DNA of 11,786 bases from positions 1 to 11,786 of the forward strand of contig JAOZRP010000038.1 in the NCBI GenBank assembly GCA_029940125.1, given 5' to 3'. The stretch is from a bacterium. Its GTDB lineage: Bacteria > Desulfobacterota > Anaeroferrophillalia > Anaeroferrophillales > Anaeroferrophillaceae. Each line of letters begins with the position of its first letter. The first letter of the stretch is position 1. Made by a program: the position numbers and the translations under genes. A model generated the notes under the pieces. The model made no database searches. It saw only the letters and a list, made by a program, of their open reading frames with translations, and was not told the origin of the DNA. Positions 5,733 through 11,786 of this stretch are shown piece after piece.

Positions 5733-7134
5733 TCAACATGTCGGCATTAATCCGATTGCGCTTCATTTTCTCAATCAAAGTGGTTCGGTTCATTTTGAGC
5801 AGCCGCGCCGCCCGCTCCTTTACCCCTTTGGACTGATGCAGGGCCTGAACAATCAATTCCTTTTCCAGCTTACTGACCTCGGTTTTCAACGACAAGCCCT
5901 CGGCAGGAATGACGGCAGAAGCGAACCGGGAGGTTTTTTTCTCTTTTCCGGCCACAGAATCCACGGCAACAATCTTTTCCGGCAGGTCGGCAGGCAGGAT
6001 AACATTGCCGGTTTTCATCACCATGATCCGTTCGATGATATTTTCCAGTTCCCGGACATTTCCGGGCCAGGAATACGCCTGCAGGAGCTGCAGGGCCTCC
6101 GGGCTGATGCCGGTCACCGGAAAATCAGGGCGCAGTTCATTCTGCCTCCGGATGAAATAGTCCACCAGACAGGGAATATCTTCCGGGCGCTGGCGAAGCG
6201 GCGGCAGCTGCACCGGCACCACGTTGAGTCGGAAAAAAAGATCTTCGCGAAACTCACCCGCCTGAACGGCAGCCTCAAGATCCCGATTGGTAGCGCAAAT
6301 AATGCGAATATCAATTTTTTTCGGCGCCTGGCGCCAGCCCAGCGGCTCGACCGTCCGATCCTGAATCAAACGAAGAATTTTCACCTGCAGCAGGGCATCC
6401 ATCTCGCCGATTTCATCCAGGAACAAACCCCCTCCATCAGCCATTTCCACCCGGCCCAGACGATCGGAAATCGCACCGGTGAAAGCTCCCTTGACATAAC
6501 CAAAGAGTTCGGATTCAAGCAGTTCCCGGGGGATTGCCGCGCAATTGACCGGTACAAACGGGCTGTCGGCCCGGGGGCTGAGATCATGAATGGCCCGGGC
6601 AACCAACTCCTTGCCCGTGCCGCTTTCACCCTGGATCAAAACATTGCTGTTGCTGCGCGAGATTTTCCGGATCAGCTGAAAAACGGCCTTCATCCCGGCC
6701 GAAATACCCAGCATGCCGCAAAATCCCACCATTTCCAGCTCTTCATCGGCAGGCAGACATTCTTCTTCATCTTGAGCGGCCAGCTCACTGTGGCACTGTT
6801 CAACCACCCTCTGGACATCAGGAGAAGACAGGGGACAGGTAATGTAGCTGCGGGCTCCATGCAGCACTCCCATTTTTACCCGATCCATGTCTCCCTGGGC
6901 ACAAATCATAATCAGGGAAACGGGAAGATCCCGCAAAAAAGAAGGCCAGAAAAATTCCTTCGCCTCCGGCAGACAGTCAACAAAAACAATTGTTCCTGCC
7001 CCAACCTGCCGGCGGGACAACTGGTCCGGAGCTACGGCCTCGAGTTGCACGGCTTCGGGAAGGCAGGCCCGCAGATTATCCAGCAGGTTATTATCGGTGG
7101 TAACGAGTAGATAGGAAGGGGGAAAACCTGGCAT
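5722..7134 (-). CDS. FleQ/FlrA-like sigma-54-dependent flagellar regulator
   Basis: This is an enhancer-binding activator for sigma-54 polymerase, probably the upper-tier flagellar regulator. Residue numbers here follow the longer form that starts with GTG at 7140. ATG at 7134 (Met3) is preferred because a GGA lies 8 nt upstream. The order is: degenerate receiver (about 8-118), AAA+ domain with Walker A GESGTGKE (171-178), GAFTGA (218-223), Walker B LFLDE (239-243), arginine-finger region FREDLFFRLNV (297-307) and GNVREL (360-365), then a C-terminal helix-turn-helix (about 438-465). The phrases LSLKTEVSKLEKELIVQAL and MNRTTLIEKMKR resemble the FleQ C-terminus. In the receiver, D55 remains at the third strand, but the acidic pair is T14-T15 and the distal Lys is C102. 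The segment corresponding to the FleQ c-di-GMP motif LFRS reads G-F-C-G (139-142). The gene follows the STAS gene after about 25 nt and overlaps the TPR gene by 11 nt. Confidence 0.88.
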   Translation of the reverse strand: MPGFPPSYLLVTTDNNLLDNLRACLPEAVQLEAVAPDQLSRRQVGAGTIVFVDCLPEAKEFFWPSFLRDLPVSLIMICAQGDMDRVKMGVLHGARSYITCPLSSPDVQRVVEQCHSELAAQDEEECLPADEELEMVGFCGMLGISAGMKAVFQLIRKISRSNSNVLIQGESGTGKELVARAIHDLSPRADSPFVPVNCAAIPRELLESELFGYVKGAFTGAISDRLGRVEMADGGGLFLDEIGEMDALLQVKILRLIQDRTVEPLGWRQAPKKIDIRIICATNRDLEAAVQAGEFREDLFFRLNVVPVQLPPLRQRPEDIPCLVDYFIRRQNELRPDFPVTGISPEALQLLQAYSWPGNVRELENIIERIMVMKTGNVILPADLPEKIVAVDSVAGKEKKTSRFASAVIPAEGLSLKTEVSKLEKELIVQALHQSKGVKERAARLLKMNRTTLIEKMKRNRINADMLNEP

Positions 7135-7159
7135 AAGCACAATCCGTCAGGATGTGGAC

Positions 7160-7510
7160 TCAACCGGCGTGGGAATCGGACTCAGCAAGATATGATTCCA
7201 AAGTTCCGGGATAGATACTCAGTATCCGATCAAGTTTTGTTATGGTAATCACCTCCACAATGGGGGCCGGAAAACCGACCAGGACAAAAGAACGTCCTTG
7301 ATTTTGAGCCTGCTTATAGATGCTCACGAAACAACCCAGCCCCGAGCTGTCAACGAAAGACAGACCGCTGCCATCAACAACAAGATCCCTCTTCTCCTGC
7401 TGCAGGACATCCCCGGCCGTTTGCAGAACTCCGCTGACTTGCGCAGCGTCAAACACGCCTTCAAGAACCAGAGCGGTAAAACGATCAAATTGTTTTAAAA
7501 GCACTTCCAT
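7160..7510 (-). CDS. STAS-domain (anti-anti-sigma-type) protein
   Basis: This 116-residue protein consists of one STAS domain of the SpoIIAA/RsbV type. In that family it binds and displaces a partner, and is switched by phosphorylation of a Ser next to a conserved Asp. The motif LSFVDSSGLGCFVSIYKQA is clear (residues 50-68), with D54-S55-S56-G57-L58 at the phosphorylation site; S55 corresponds to the switch serine of SpoIIAA. No anti-sigma kinase or PP2C phosphatase gene is present in the window. The protein is cytoplasmic, with no signal or membrane segment. It lies about 25 nt after the DUF4911-like gene and about 25 nt before the FleQ-like gene, so it may feed into flagellar regulation. 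The ribosome binding site is weak (GAGAAG). Confidence 0.87.
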   Translation of the reverse strand: MEVLLKQFDRFTALVLEGVFDAAQVSGVLQTAGDVLQQEKRDLVVDGSGLSFVDSSGLGCFVSIYKQAQNQGRSFVLVGFPAPIVEVITITKLDRILSIYPGTLESYLAESDSHAG

Positions 7511-7535
7511 CCCAGGCTTCTCAACCTCTTCAGCT

Positions 7536-7796
7536 TCAGTTTAACAGGCATCGCCTTAATTCAAACGCATTCACTCTGACAAAGGAATAAATGAGCCCTT
7601 CGGCACTGAAATCTTCAAGCAGCCGCCGCAGGCTCTCACCCTGTCCGCCAGACGCCAGGCAATACACCAATCCAGCGGCGGCACTCACGGTTGTCATGGT
7701 AGCCAAGCCATCATACCCCTCCAGCAGAAAGCGCAGCAAACAAATATTGCGGGGAGCAAGATGACAGCAGAACAGCACGGTCGCTTCACGGCTCAT
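7536..7796 (-). CDS. Small protein resembling DUF4911
   Basis: The function is unknown. The 86-residue form starting at ATG 7796 (MSREATVLFCCHLAPRN) is preferred. A longer in-frame form from TTG at 7850 would add 18 residues with no sign of conservation. The ATG has a GGGAAAG purine run just upstream. The core (RNICLLRFLLEGYDGLATMTTVSAAAGLVYCLASGGQGESLRRLLEDFS) resembles from memory the short DUF4911 proteins of Geobacter-like bacteria; this is family resemblance, not a search. It has an alternating strand-helix pattern suggestive of a small alpha/beta fold, with no membrane segment. It is the first gene of the run that continues with the STAS and FleQ-like genes. Confidence 0.72.
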   Translation of the reverse strand: MSREATVLFCCHLAPRNICLLRFLLEGYDGLATMTTVSAAAGLVYCLASGGQGESLRRLLEDFSAEGLIYSFVRVNAFELRRCLLN

Positions 7797-8043
7797 ATCT
7801 TTCCCGGCATTCACGTCGTTTCCCGGCGAACTGCCGTGGCGCAGCGACAAAAAACCCCACGCGCCGGACTTCCGGCCACCGGCCGCAGGACCTAACGGAA
7901 ACCCGCGTCACGGAAGACTTCCAGCAAAGACAAACATTTATCACTTATCATAAAAAAATACAACCGGGAATAGCAAGCCGGCCAAAACACTGTCTTAATC
8001 ATTTTCCGTTAAATATTTCCCGGCTTGATTCCGAATAAAGGGC
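7797..8043. other. Divergent intergenic region between the two operons
   Basis: About 247 nt separate the leftward flagellar-regulator operon from the rightward HDOD operon, so promoters for both must lie here. The left half is GC-rich with a small hairpin (GCCGG-ACTT-CCGGC, 7863-7876). The right half (about 7921-8030) is AT-rich and contains the only visible promoter-like sequences. No reliable sigma-54 or sigma-28 site was found on either strand. Confidence 0.6.
7947..7976 (-). promoter_or_regulatory. Possible sigma-70 promoter for the leftward regulator operon
   Basis: On the minus strand TTGCTA (7971-7976) and TATGAT (7947-7952) are separated by 18 bases, a reasonable -35/-10 arrangement with an AT-rich spacer. 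It would place transcription about 140 nt upstream of the DUF4911-like gene. This is a weak consensus match judged by eye. Confidence 0.3.
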
Positions 8044-8940
8044 ATGGATTATTTATCATTTCACCACGGCATCAATCATGAATCCCTGAGCGAATTCCGC
8101 CGCTACATTTCAAACAGTGCCGAAGCGCCCAAGCTCCCCTCGGTACTGCAAGCGGTGCTGGATTGCAGCCGTGACCCCCAGGCAAACGCCGAGCAGCTGT
8201 CACTGCTTATCGCCACCGACACGGCAATCTCGGCCCAGGTGCTGAAAACGGTTAATTCTGCCTATTACGGCTTCCCCCGGCAGATCACCTCGATTAAGCA
8301 CGCCATCGTTCTGCTTGGATTCAAAGAGGTTACCAACCTGGCAGTGGGCATGGCCCTCATGGCGATGATGAAACCGGGAAATATTGATCCTTTCTACCGG
8401 CAATTCAGAAGCCATTCGCTGGCAACCGCCCATCTTTCCCTGTGGCTGGCGGAAAAGATAGCGTTTAAAGACAAATCAACCGTTTATACCGGTGGGCTGC
8501 TCCATGATTTTGGCCTGCTGATGCTGTATACCTGGCAGCCGGAAAGATACCGGCAGGTGCTGTCCGCCTGTAAAACCGAAAAGATACCCTGTTTTCAGCT
8601 GGAAAGGAAATTGCTGGGACTGGACCACATGACCGCCGGGGGGCTGATCGGCCATCTATGGCACCTTCCAACCCCTTTAATAATCAGCATGCAGGCACAT
8701 CATGAAAAAGATATCGCCGAAAAACCGGAAGCCCTTTTTATCGCCATCATCCAGATGGCCCATATTTTGGACCACCAGATAGGGTTCCCTCTCGTTCCCG
8801 ACCTGAAAACACCGAAACTGCCTCAAGCCGTATACCGCCTGTTGACAAAAGCCCAGCCCGAATTCAGCCTGGATGCCCTTAAACAATGGCTGCCGGAAAT
8901 AAAAAAACAACTGGCTCAGCTCCCGGCCCTGGCAGGATAA
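8044..8940 (+). CDS. HDOD domain protein
   Basis: HDOD proteins are regulatory relatives of HD-type phosphohydrolases, found in signalling and motility control, often without known catalysis. The 298-residue product is almost entirely one HDOD domain (about 25-225). Characteristic phrases are LPSVLQAVLD (31-40), VLKTVNSAYYGFPRQITSIKHAIVLLGFKEVTNLAVG (66-102), GLLHDFG (151-157, with H154-D155 retained) and DHMTAGGLIGHLWHLP (194-209). There is no attached receiver, GGDEF or EAL domain. The ATG has AAAGG very close upstream (about 3 nt), so initiation may be weak. No other start is plausible without losing the domain. It is the first gene of the rightward set and lies 20 nt before the cyclase gene, implying co-transcription. 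Confidence 0.92.
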   Translation: MDYLSFHHGINHESLSEFRRYISNSAEAPKLPSVLQAVLDCSRDPQANAEQLSLLIATDTAISAQVLKTVNSAYYGFPRQITSIKHAIVLLGFKEVTNLAVGMALMAMMKPGNIDPFYRQFRSHSLATAHLSLWLAEKIAFKDKSTVYTGGLLHDFGLLMLYTWQPERYRQVLSACKTEKIPCFQLERKLLGLDHMTAGGLIGHLWHLPTPLIISMQAHHEKDIAEKPEALFIAIIQMAHILDHQIGFPLVPDLKTPKLPQAVYRLLTKAQPEFSLDALKQWLPEIKKQLAQLPALAG

Positions 8941-8960
8941 AAGAACGGAAAGAAAAGAAA

Positions 8961-10166
8961 ATGGACACCGTCTTCAGTGAACACTTCGCGCGCCTGCAGC
9001 AACAGGCTGAACGACAGGTCGGTCAGTTGTCAGCAATTTGTGAAATGCTGGACCTGGCTGCCGCGGAATGGGAACAAAGCCATACCCTGCTGCTGACGAA
9101 AATTTTTGAGGTCATGCTTCGTCACCTGGGGGCAGACGGCCTGTTTTTCCTGGCCGCCGAAAAAGAGGAAAAGCCCCTGGTGCTTCCATCACAATTAGAG
9201 GTGAACGCGGCGGGAACCCCGCCACTTGAACGGAAAGAAATTCAACAAATTGCCGCTTTGACCAGCACGCAATCCAATTATCCTGCCATTGAACAAACGT
9301 CTCAACTGGAAAAACGGATTATATTCATTCTTCCCCTTGAAGCCGGGGATTATCAACCGGGCTTTCTGACCGTCCATCACCATGATCGTGATTTTTTCAC
9401 TCCTGACCTTTTCCGCTTTTCCAAGCTGCTGACCAATGAACTGACTACCATCCTTCGCCTGCTGGAAAAGCAGCAGCGCCTGCTGGAGGAAACCCGCGGC
9501 AAGGAAAGGTTGTGCCGTTTCTTTTCTCCCGAAATCACCAATAAAATCTTAACCGCTGCTGATCAGGAAAAGGCCGGAGAAGAAGCCACGGTCACCATTC
9601 TTTTCGCCGATATCAGAGGTTTTTCCCACCTGAGCGAACAATTCCAGGCGCGGCAAATAGTCGCGACATTGAACTGCTTTTACCGAATCATGACTCAAAT
9701 TATTTTTAAGCACCTGGGGACCCTTGACAAGTTCGCCGGCGACGGATTGCTGGCCCTGTTCGGAACCCCGGTTCACAGGACCGACGATCCGGTCAGAGCC
9801 GTGGCCGCCGCCATTGAAATGCAGCGGCAATGGCGGGATCATGTGTCAACTCTGCCCCAAAACGCTCCGCGGCCATCCTTTGCCATCGGCATCCATACCG
9901 GAAAAGTAATCGCCGGCTTCCTGGGCAATGACGAGCTGTTGACGTTTACGGTTGTCGGCGACCCGGTCAACACCTGCCATCGCCTGGTTTCACTGGCCCC
10001 GGCCGGACAGATTATCATCAGTGGCGACACTAAAAAAAGCATGGAACATCAGGCTGGCGGCAGTCTTCCGCCATCAGCATCAGTTATTCCCTTCCGGTCG
10101 GCCCATAATCTGCGGGGAATGAACAAGGTCATTGATCTTTTCCAGGTTGTCACAGACCAGTCGTAA
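8961..10166 (+). CDS. Class III adenylate/guanylate cyclase with sensory N-terminal region
   Basis: The enzyme should make cAMP (or possibly cGMP) from the nucleoside triphosphate. The 401-residue product has an N-terminal region (about 20-170) resembling a GAF sensory domain, a helical linker (about 165-190), then the cyclase homology domain (about 208-360). Catalytic features are complete: metal-binding D217 in ILFADIRGF and D261 in KFAGDGLLALFG, adenine-selecting K257 and D334 (VVGDPVN), and transition-state N337 and R341. The Lys/Asp pair favours ATP over GTP. There is no membrane segment, so it is probably cytosolic. ATG 8961 follows GGAAAG at about 9 nt; an in-frame upstream ATG at 8886 would overlap the HDOD gene and is less likely. 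It lies between HDOD and PilZ genes, linking cAMP-type and c-di-GMP-type signalling. Confidence 0.93.
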   Translation: MDTVFSEHFARLQQQAERQVGQLSAICEMLDLAAAEWEQSHTLLLTKIFEVMLRHLGADGLFFLAAEKEEKPLVLPSQLEVNAAGTPPLERKEIQQIAALTSTQSNYPAIEQTSQLEKRIIFILPLEAGDYQPGFLTVHHHDRDFFTPDLFRFSKLLTNELTTILRLLEKQQRLLEETRGKERLCRFFSPEITNKILTAADQEKAGEEATVTILFADIRGFSHLSEQFQARQIVATLNCFYRIMTQIIFKHLGTLDKFAGDGLLALFGTPVHRTDDPVRAVAAAIEMQRQWRDHVSTLPQNAPRPSFAIGIHTGKVIAGFLGNDELLTFTVVGDPVNTCHRLVSLAPAGQIIISGDTKKSMEHQAGGSLPPSASVIPFRSAHNLRGMNKVIDLFQVVTDQS

Positions 10167-10222
10167 GAAAACACCTCCCCCCCGGACAACCTTTGCCGTC
10201 GGGGAGCAAGTTCGGAGAAAAT

Positions 10223-10684
10223 ATGCCTCAAGAAATCCACAAAAATACCGAAAACCATGTCATGGAAGAACGGCGAGCATTCAAACGGCATGACAAGCCT
10301 TTAAGTGTGGAATTCGGCCTGGTGGGAGAAAAGTCTTCGCTTTCCAACCGCACCAGCTTTCAGGGCTTTGTGGAAGACATCTCCCTGGGTGGGCTGCGCC
10401 TGCAGCTGCGGGAAAAATACGGCAAGCTGTACAAGACAAGGCTGCAGGGAAAGCGGATCAAGCTGTCAATTCCCTTTTCCCAGTTCAATCATACAGTGTA
10501 TACCCTCGGTGAAATCCAGTGGTCCAACGAGGTTCAGGACCATGCCGAGCACGTAATAACCCTGGGCATTAAATTTATCGACCTGGCCCCCACCGACCGT
10601 CAATACCTGGAAAACTACATGAGCAGCAACAGAGGCGATCACAACCTGCTCTGGGATCTCTGGAACAAGGAAATTAAACCGTGA
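10223..10684 (+). CDS. PilZ domain c-di-GMP-binding protein
   Basis: PilZ proteins bind cyclic di-GMP and pass the signal to partners. The 153-residue product carries both ligand motifs: RxxxR at R18-R22 (ERRAFKRH) and DxSxxG at D52-S54-G57 (EDISLGGLRL), so binding should be functional. The remaining sequence to about residue 140 fits one PilZ beta-barrel with a C-terminal helix. There is no membrane segment or second domain, suggesting a single-domain adaptor. ATG 10223 is chosen because GGAGAAAAT lies directly upstream; a TTG 30 bases earlier has no such support. Its stop overlaps the start of the MinD-like gene (GTGA), which points to stoichiometric production and possible physical partnership with that ATPase. 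Confidence 0.93.
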   Translation: MPQEIHKNTENHVMEERRAFKRHDKPLSVEFGLVGEKSSLSNRTSFQGFVEDISLGGLRLQLREKYGKLYKTRLQGKRIKLSIPFSQFNHTVYTLGEIQWSNEVQDHAEHVITLGIKFIDLAPTDRQYLENYMSSNRGDHNLLWDLWNKEIKP

Positions 10685-11673
10685 ACGTTCTGCAACTTTC
10701 CACCAATGAAAACCGGCAGTCACCCGAAGCATGCAATCCCAGCCTCTGGGCGGTCGGCGGCGGCAAGGGTGGGGTCGGAAAAAGCATCGTTTCTCTGAAT
10801 CTGGCTTACTGGCTGGCCAAATTAGGACACAAGGTTGTCCTGGTGGACGCCGATCTTGGAGGAGCCAACCTGCATACCCTGCTGGGCATCAAATTTGTTC
10901 AACACACCCTGTCGGACTACCTGGACAAGAAGGTGGACTCGTTGAATCGCATTGCCATAGACACCCCGGTACCCGGCTTGAGGATGATCTGCGGTGCCAG
11001 CGACATTGTCGGCCTGGCCAATCCCAAATACGCTCAAAAAATGAAGTTAATGAAAGCGATGAGCATGCTCGAAGCAGAACATCTCATCCTTGATCTCGGA
11101 GCTGGAACCGACTACAACACCCTGGATTTTTTCCTTTACTGCACGTACAAAGTCGTCGTTACCACTCCCCAGCCCACGGCCCTGCAGAACGGCTACGGAT
11201 TCATCAAAAGCGCCCTCTATCGGGCTATCAGCCGGGAGTTTGGCCGCAACTTCCGCCTGGAATCGCTGATTAAGCGGGCAACCGGCCAGGATGCCGATCA
11301 GCCCATCGCCACCATGGATGAACTGATACAGGGTTTTGCCGAGGTTGATGAGAATTATGCTGAACGACTCAAAGCAATCATCAGCGACTTCCAGCTCTAC
11401 CTGATCAGCAATATGGTAAAAAAAGACAAGGACTGCAAGGCTTCGGAAATCATCCGCACCGTATGCCAGAAATATCTCAACCTGGAGCACATAACCCTGC
11501 TGGGCAACATCCCCTATGACAGCCAGATTGAGGAATGCGTCGCCCGGATGAACCCGGCTTTCATGACCAACACCAAAAGTCAATCCGCCCTGGAATTCTA
11601 TCAACTGGTCAATTCCGTCATCAAGGAAAGCAGCCATCCGGAAAAGGTCAACGACATGACCCCCACGGCCTGA
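10681..11673 (+). CDS. MinD/ParA-family deviant Walker A ATPase
   Basis: This belongs to the MinD/ParA/FlhG ATPases that dimerise with ATP to position structures or set their number. The 330-residue product has the deviant Walker A GGGKGGVGKS (26-35, signature K29, catalytic K34), Walker A' VDADLGGANLH (55-65) and Walker B LILDLGAG (135-142). A segment at about 185-245 is longer than in standard MinD. The C-terminus (about 310-330) does not form a clear amphipathic MinD-type membrane helix. The N-terminal 22 residues lack the DQAxxLR activation motif of FlhG. The GTG start has AAGGA about 9 nt upstream and overlaps the PilZ stop by 4 nt. Similar PilZ-linked ATPases in Geobacter-like bacteria are usually annotated only as MinD/ParA family. 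Possible roles include flagellar or pilus placement, but the target is unknown. Confidence 0.88.
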   Translation: MNVLQLSTNENRQSPEACNPSLWAVGGGKGGVGKSIVSLNLAYWLAKLGHKVVLVDADLGGANLHTLLGIKFVQHTLSDYLDKKVDSLNRIAIDTPVPGLRMICGASDIVGLANPKYAQKMKLMKAMSMLEAEHLILDLGAGTDYNTLDFFLYCTYKVVVTTPQPTALQNGYGFIKSALYRAISREFGRNFRLESLIKRATGQDADQPIATMDELIQGFAEVDENYAERLKAIISDFQLYLISNMVKKDKDCKASEIIRTVCQKYLNLEHITLLGNIPYDSQIEECVARMNPAFMTNTKSQSALEFYQLVNSVIKESSHPEKVNDMTPTA

Positions 11674-11739
11674 CAATCGCCACATTTCACCCTTCAACAC
11701 CATACAAGCAGTCAGGCTAGCATTCAGCTTATAACAGCC

Positions 11740-11786
11740 AAGGCGGGCTTGGCGCCCGCAACCCAAATCAGGGTATCAGGATGTTC
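11740..11786 (+). repeat. Dispersed-type hairpin repeat, right copy (truncated by window end)
   Basis: This is the inverted counterpart of the left-end repeat. It forms a hairpin, GCGGGC (11743-11748) pairing with GCCCGC (11754-11759), followed by the shared block ending CAGGGTATCAGGATGTTC. It begins about 66 nt after the minD-like stop and is cut by the end of the window. The hairpin pairing is kept although the loop differs from the left copy, which suggests the structure matters. No T-tract follows, so it is not a typical intrinsic terminator. Confidence 0.7.

Noticed and set aside
5836..7110. A 424-codon open frame on the plus strand opposite the FleQ-like gene
   Set aside because: It is antisense to a clearly real AAA+ gene, its product has low-complexity composition with no recognisable domain, and no ribosome binding site supports it.
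7797..7850. Upstream TTG start extending the DUF4911-like protein by 18 residues
   Set aside because: ATG at 7796 has a purine-rich site and gives a size fitting the family; the extension shows no conservation features.
7863..7876. GCCGG-ACTT-CCGGC hairpin followed on the minus strand by a T-run, as a leader terminator or riboswitch
   Set aside because: The stem is only 5 bp and the T-run lies about 8 nt away after G-rich sequence; no aptamer-like structure could be recognised.
7972..7984. TGGCCGGCTTGCT on the minus strand as a sigma-54 promoter for the regulator operon
   Set aside because: The distance between the GG and GC pairs is three bases too short for a -24/-12 promoter.
8886..8960. 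Upstream ATG extending the cyclase by 25 residues into the HDOD gene
   Set aside because: The extra residues are Lys/Gly-rich without domain character and the ATG at 8961 has a better-placed ribosome binding site.
10167..10222. C-run and G-run between the cyclase and PilZ genes as a terminator or riboswitch
   Set aside because: The pairing is imperfect, no T-tract follows, and 56 nt is too short for a known c-di-GMP riboswitch fold.
11047..11766. A 239-codon minus-strand frame running from the right repeat through the MinD-like gene
   Set aside because: It is the complement of well-conserved MinD/ParA coding sequence and its start lies inside a repeat.

Overview
The window looks like chromosomal DNA from a flagellated Gram-negative bacterium. 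The protein styles (FleQ-type and NtrC-type sigma-54 regulators, a MinD/ParA ATPase next to PilZ, a small protein resembling DUF4911, an HDOD protein) suggest the former Deltaproteobacteria (Desulfobacterota/Desulfuromonadota-like). That placement is an inference from recognised families, not from a search. The two ends carry related copies of one short repeat in inverted orientation, and the sequence stops exactly inside the right copy. This may therefore be a whole assembly contig that broke in a dispersed repeat.

Left part, minus strand, read right to left. A run of five genes starts near 7796: a small protein resembling DUF4911, a STAS-domain protein, a FleQ/FlrA-like sigma-54 activator, a large exported TPR protein with an N-terminal AMIN-like domain, and an FlrC/FleR/NtrC-like sigma-54 activator. 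The last three overlap (11 and 31 nt), so they are probably translated together. The run ends in a 12-bp hairpin terminator whose loop holds the stop codon. Just beyond it a well-matched sigma-54 promoter (1451-1466) drives flgB-flgC-fliE, the proximal rod genes and the MS-ring/rod adaptor. This gives a self-contained logic in which two enhancer-binding activators sit directly upstream of a sigma-54 flagellar operon. Unlike the Pseudomonas fleQ-fleS-fleR arrangement, there is no histidine kinase. The TPR protein takes that place, and both activators have receiver-like domains missing key phosphorylation residues.

Right part, plus strand, divergent across about 250 nt. An HDOD protein, a class III adenylate/guanylate cyclase with a sensory N-terminal region, a PilZ (c-di-GMP receptor) protein and a MinD/ParA-type ATPase form a tight set (gaps 20 and 56 nt, then a 4-nt GTGA overlap). 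Together they look like a second-messenger and polarity module placed back to back with the flagellar regulators.

All twelve coding genes appear intact. No rRNA, tRNA, CRISPR array, insertion sequence or toxin-antitoxin pair was seen. The points most worth following are the apparently phosphorylation-independent two-tier sigma-54 cascade with an envelope TPR protein in the kinase's position, the coupled cAMP/c-di-GMP/MinD operon, and the terminal repeats.
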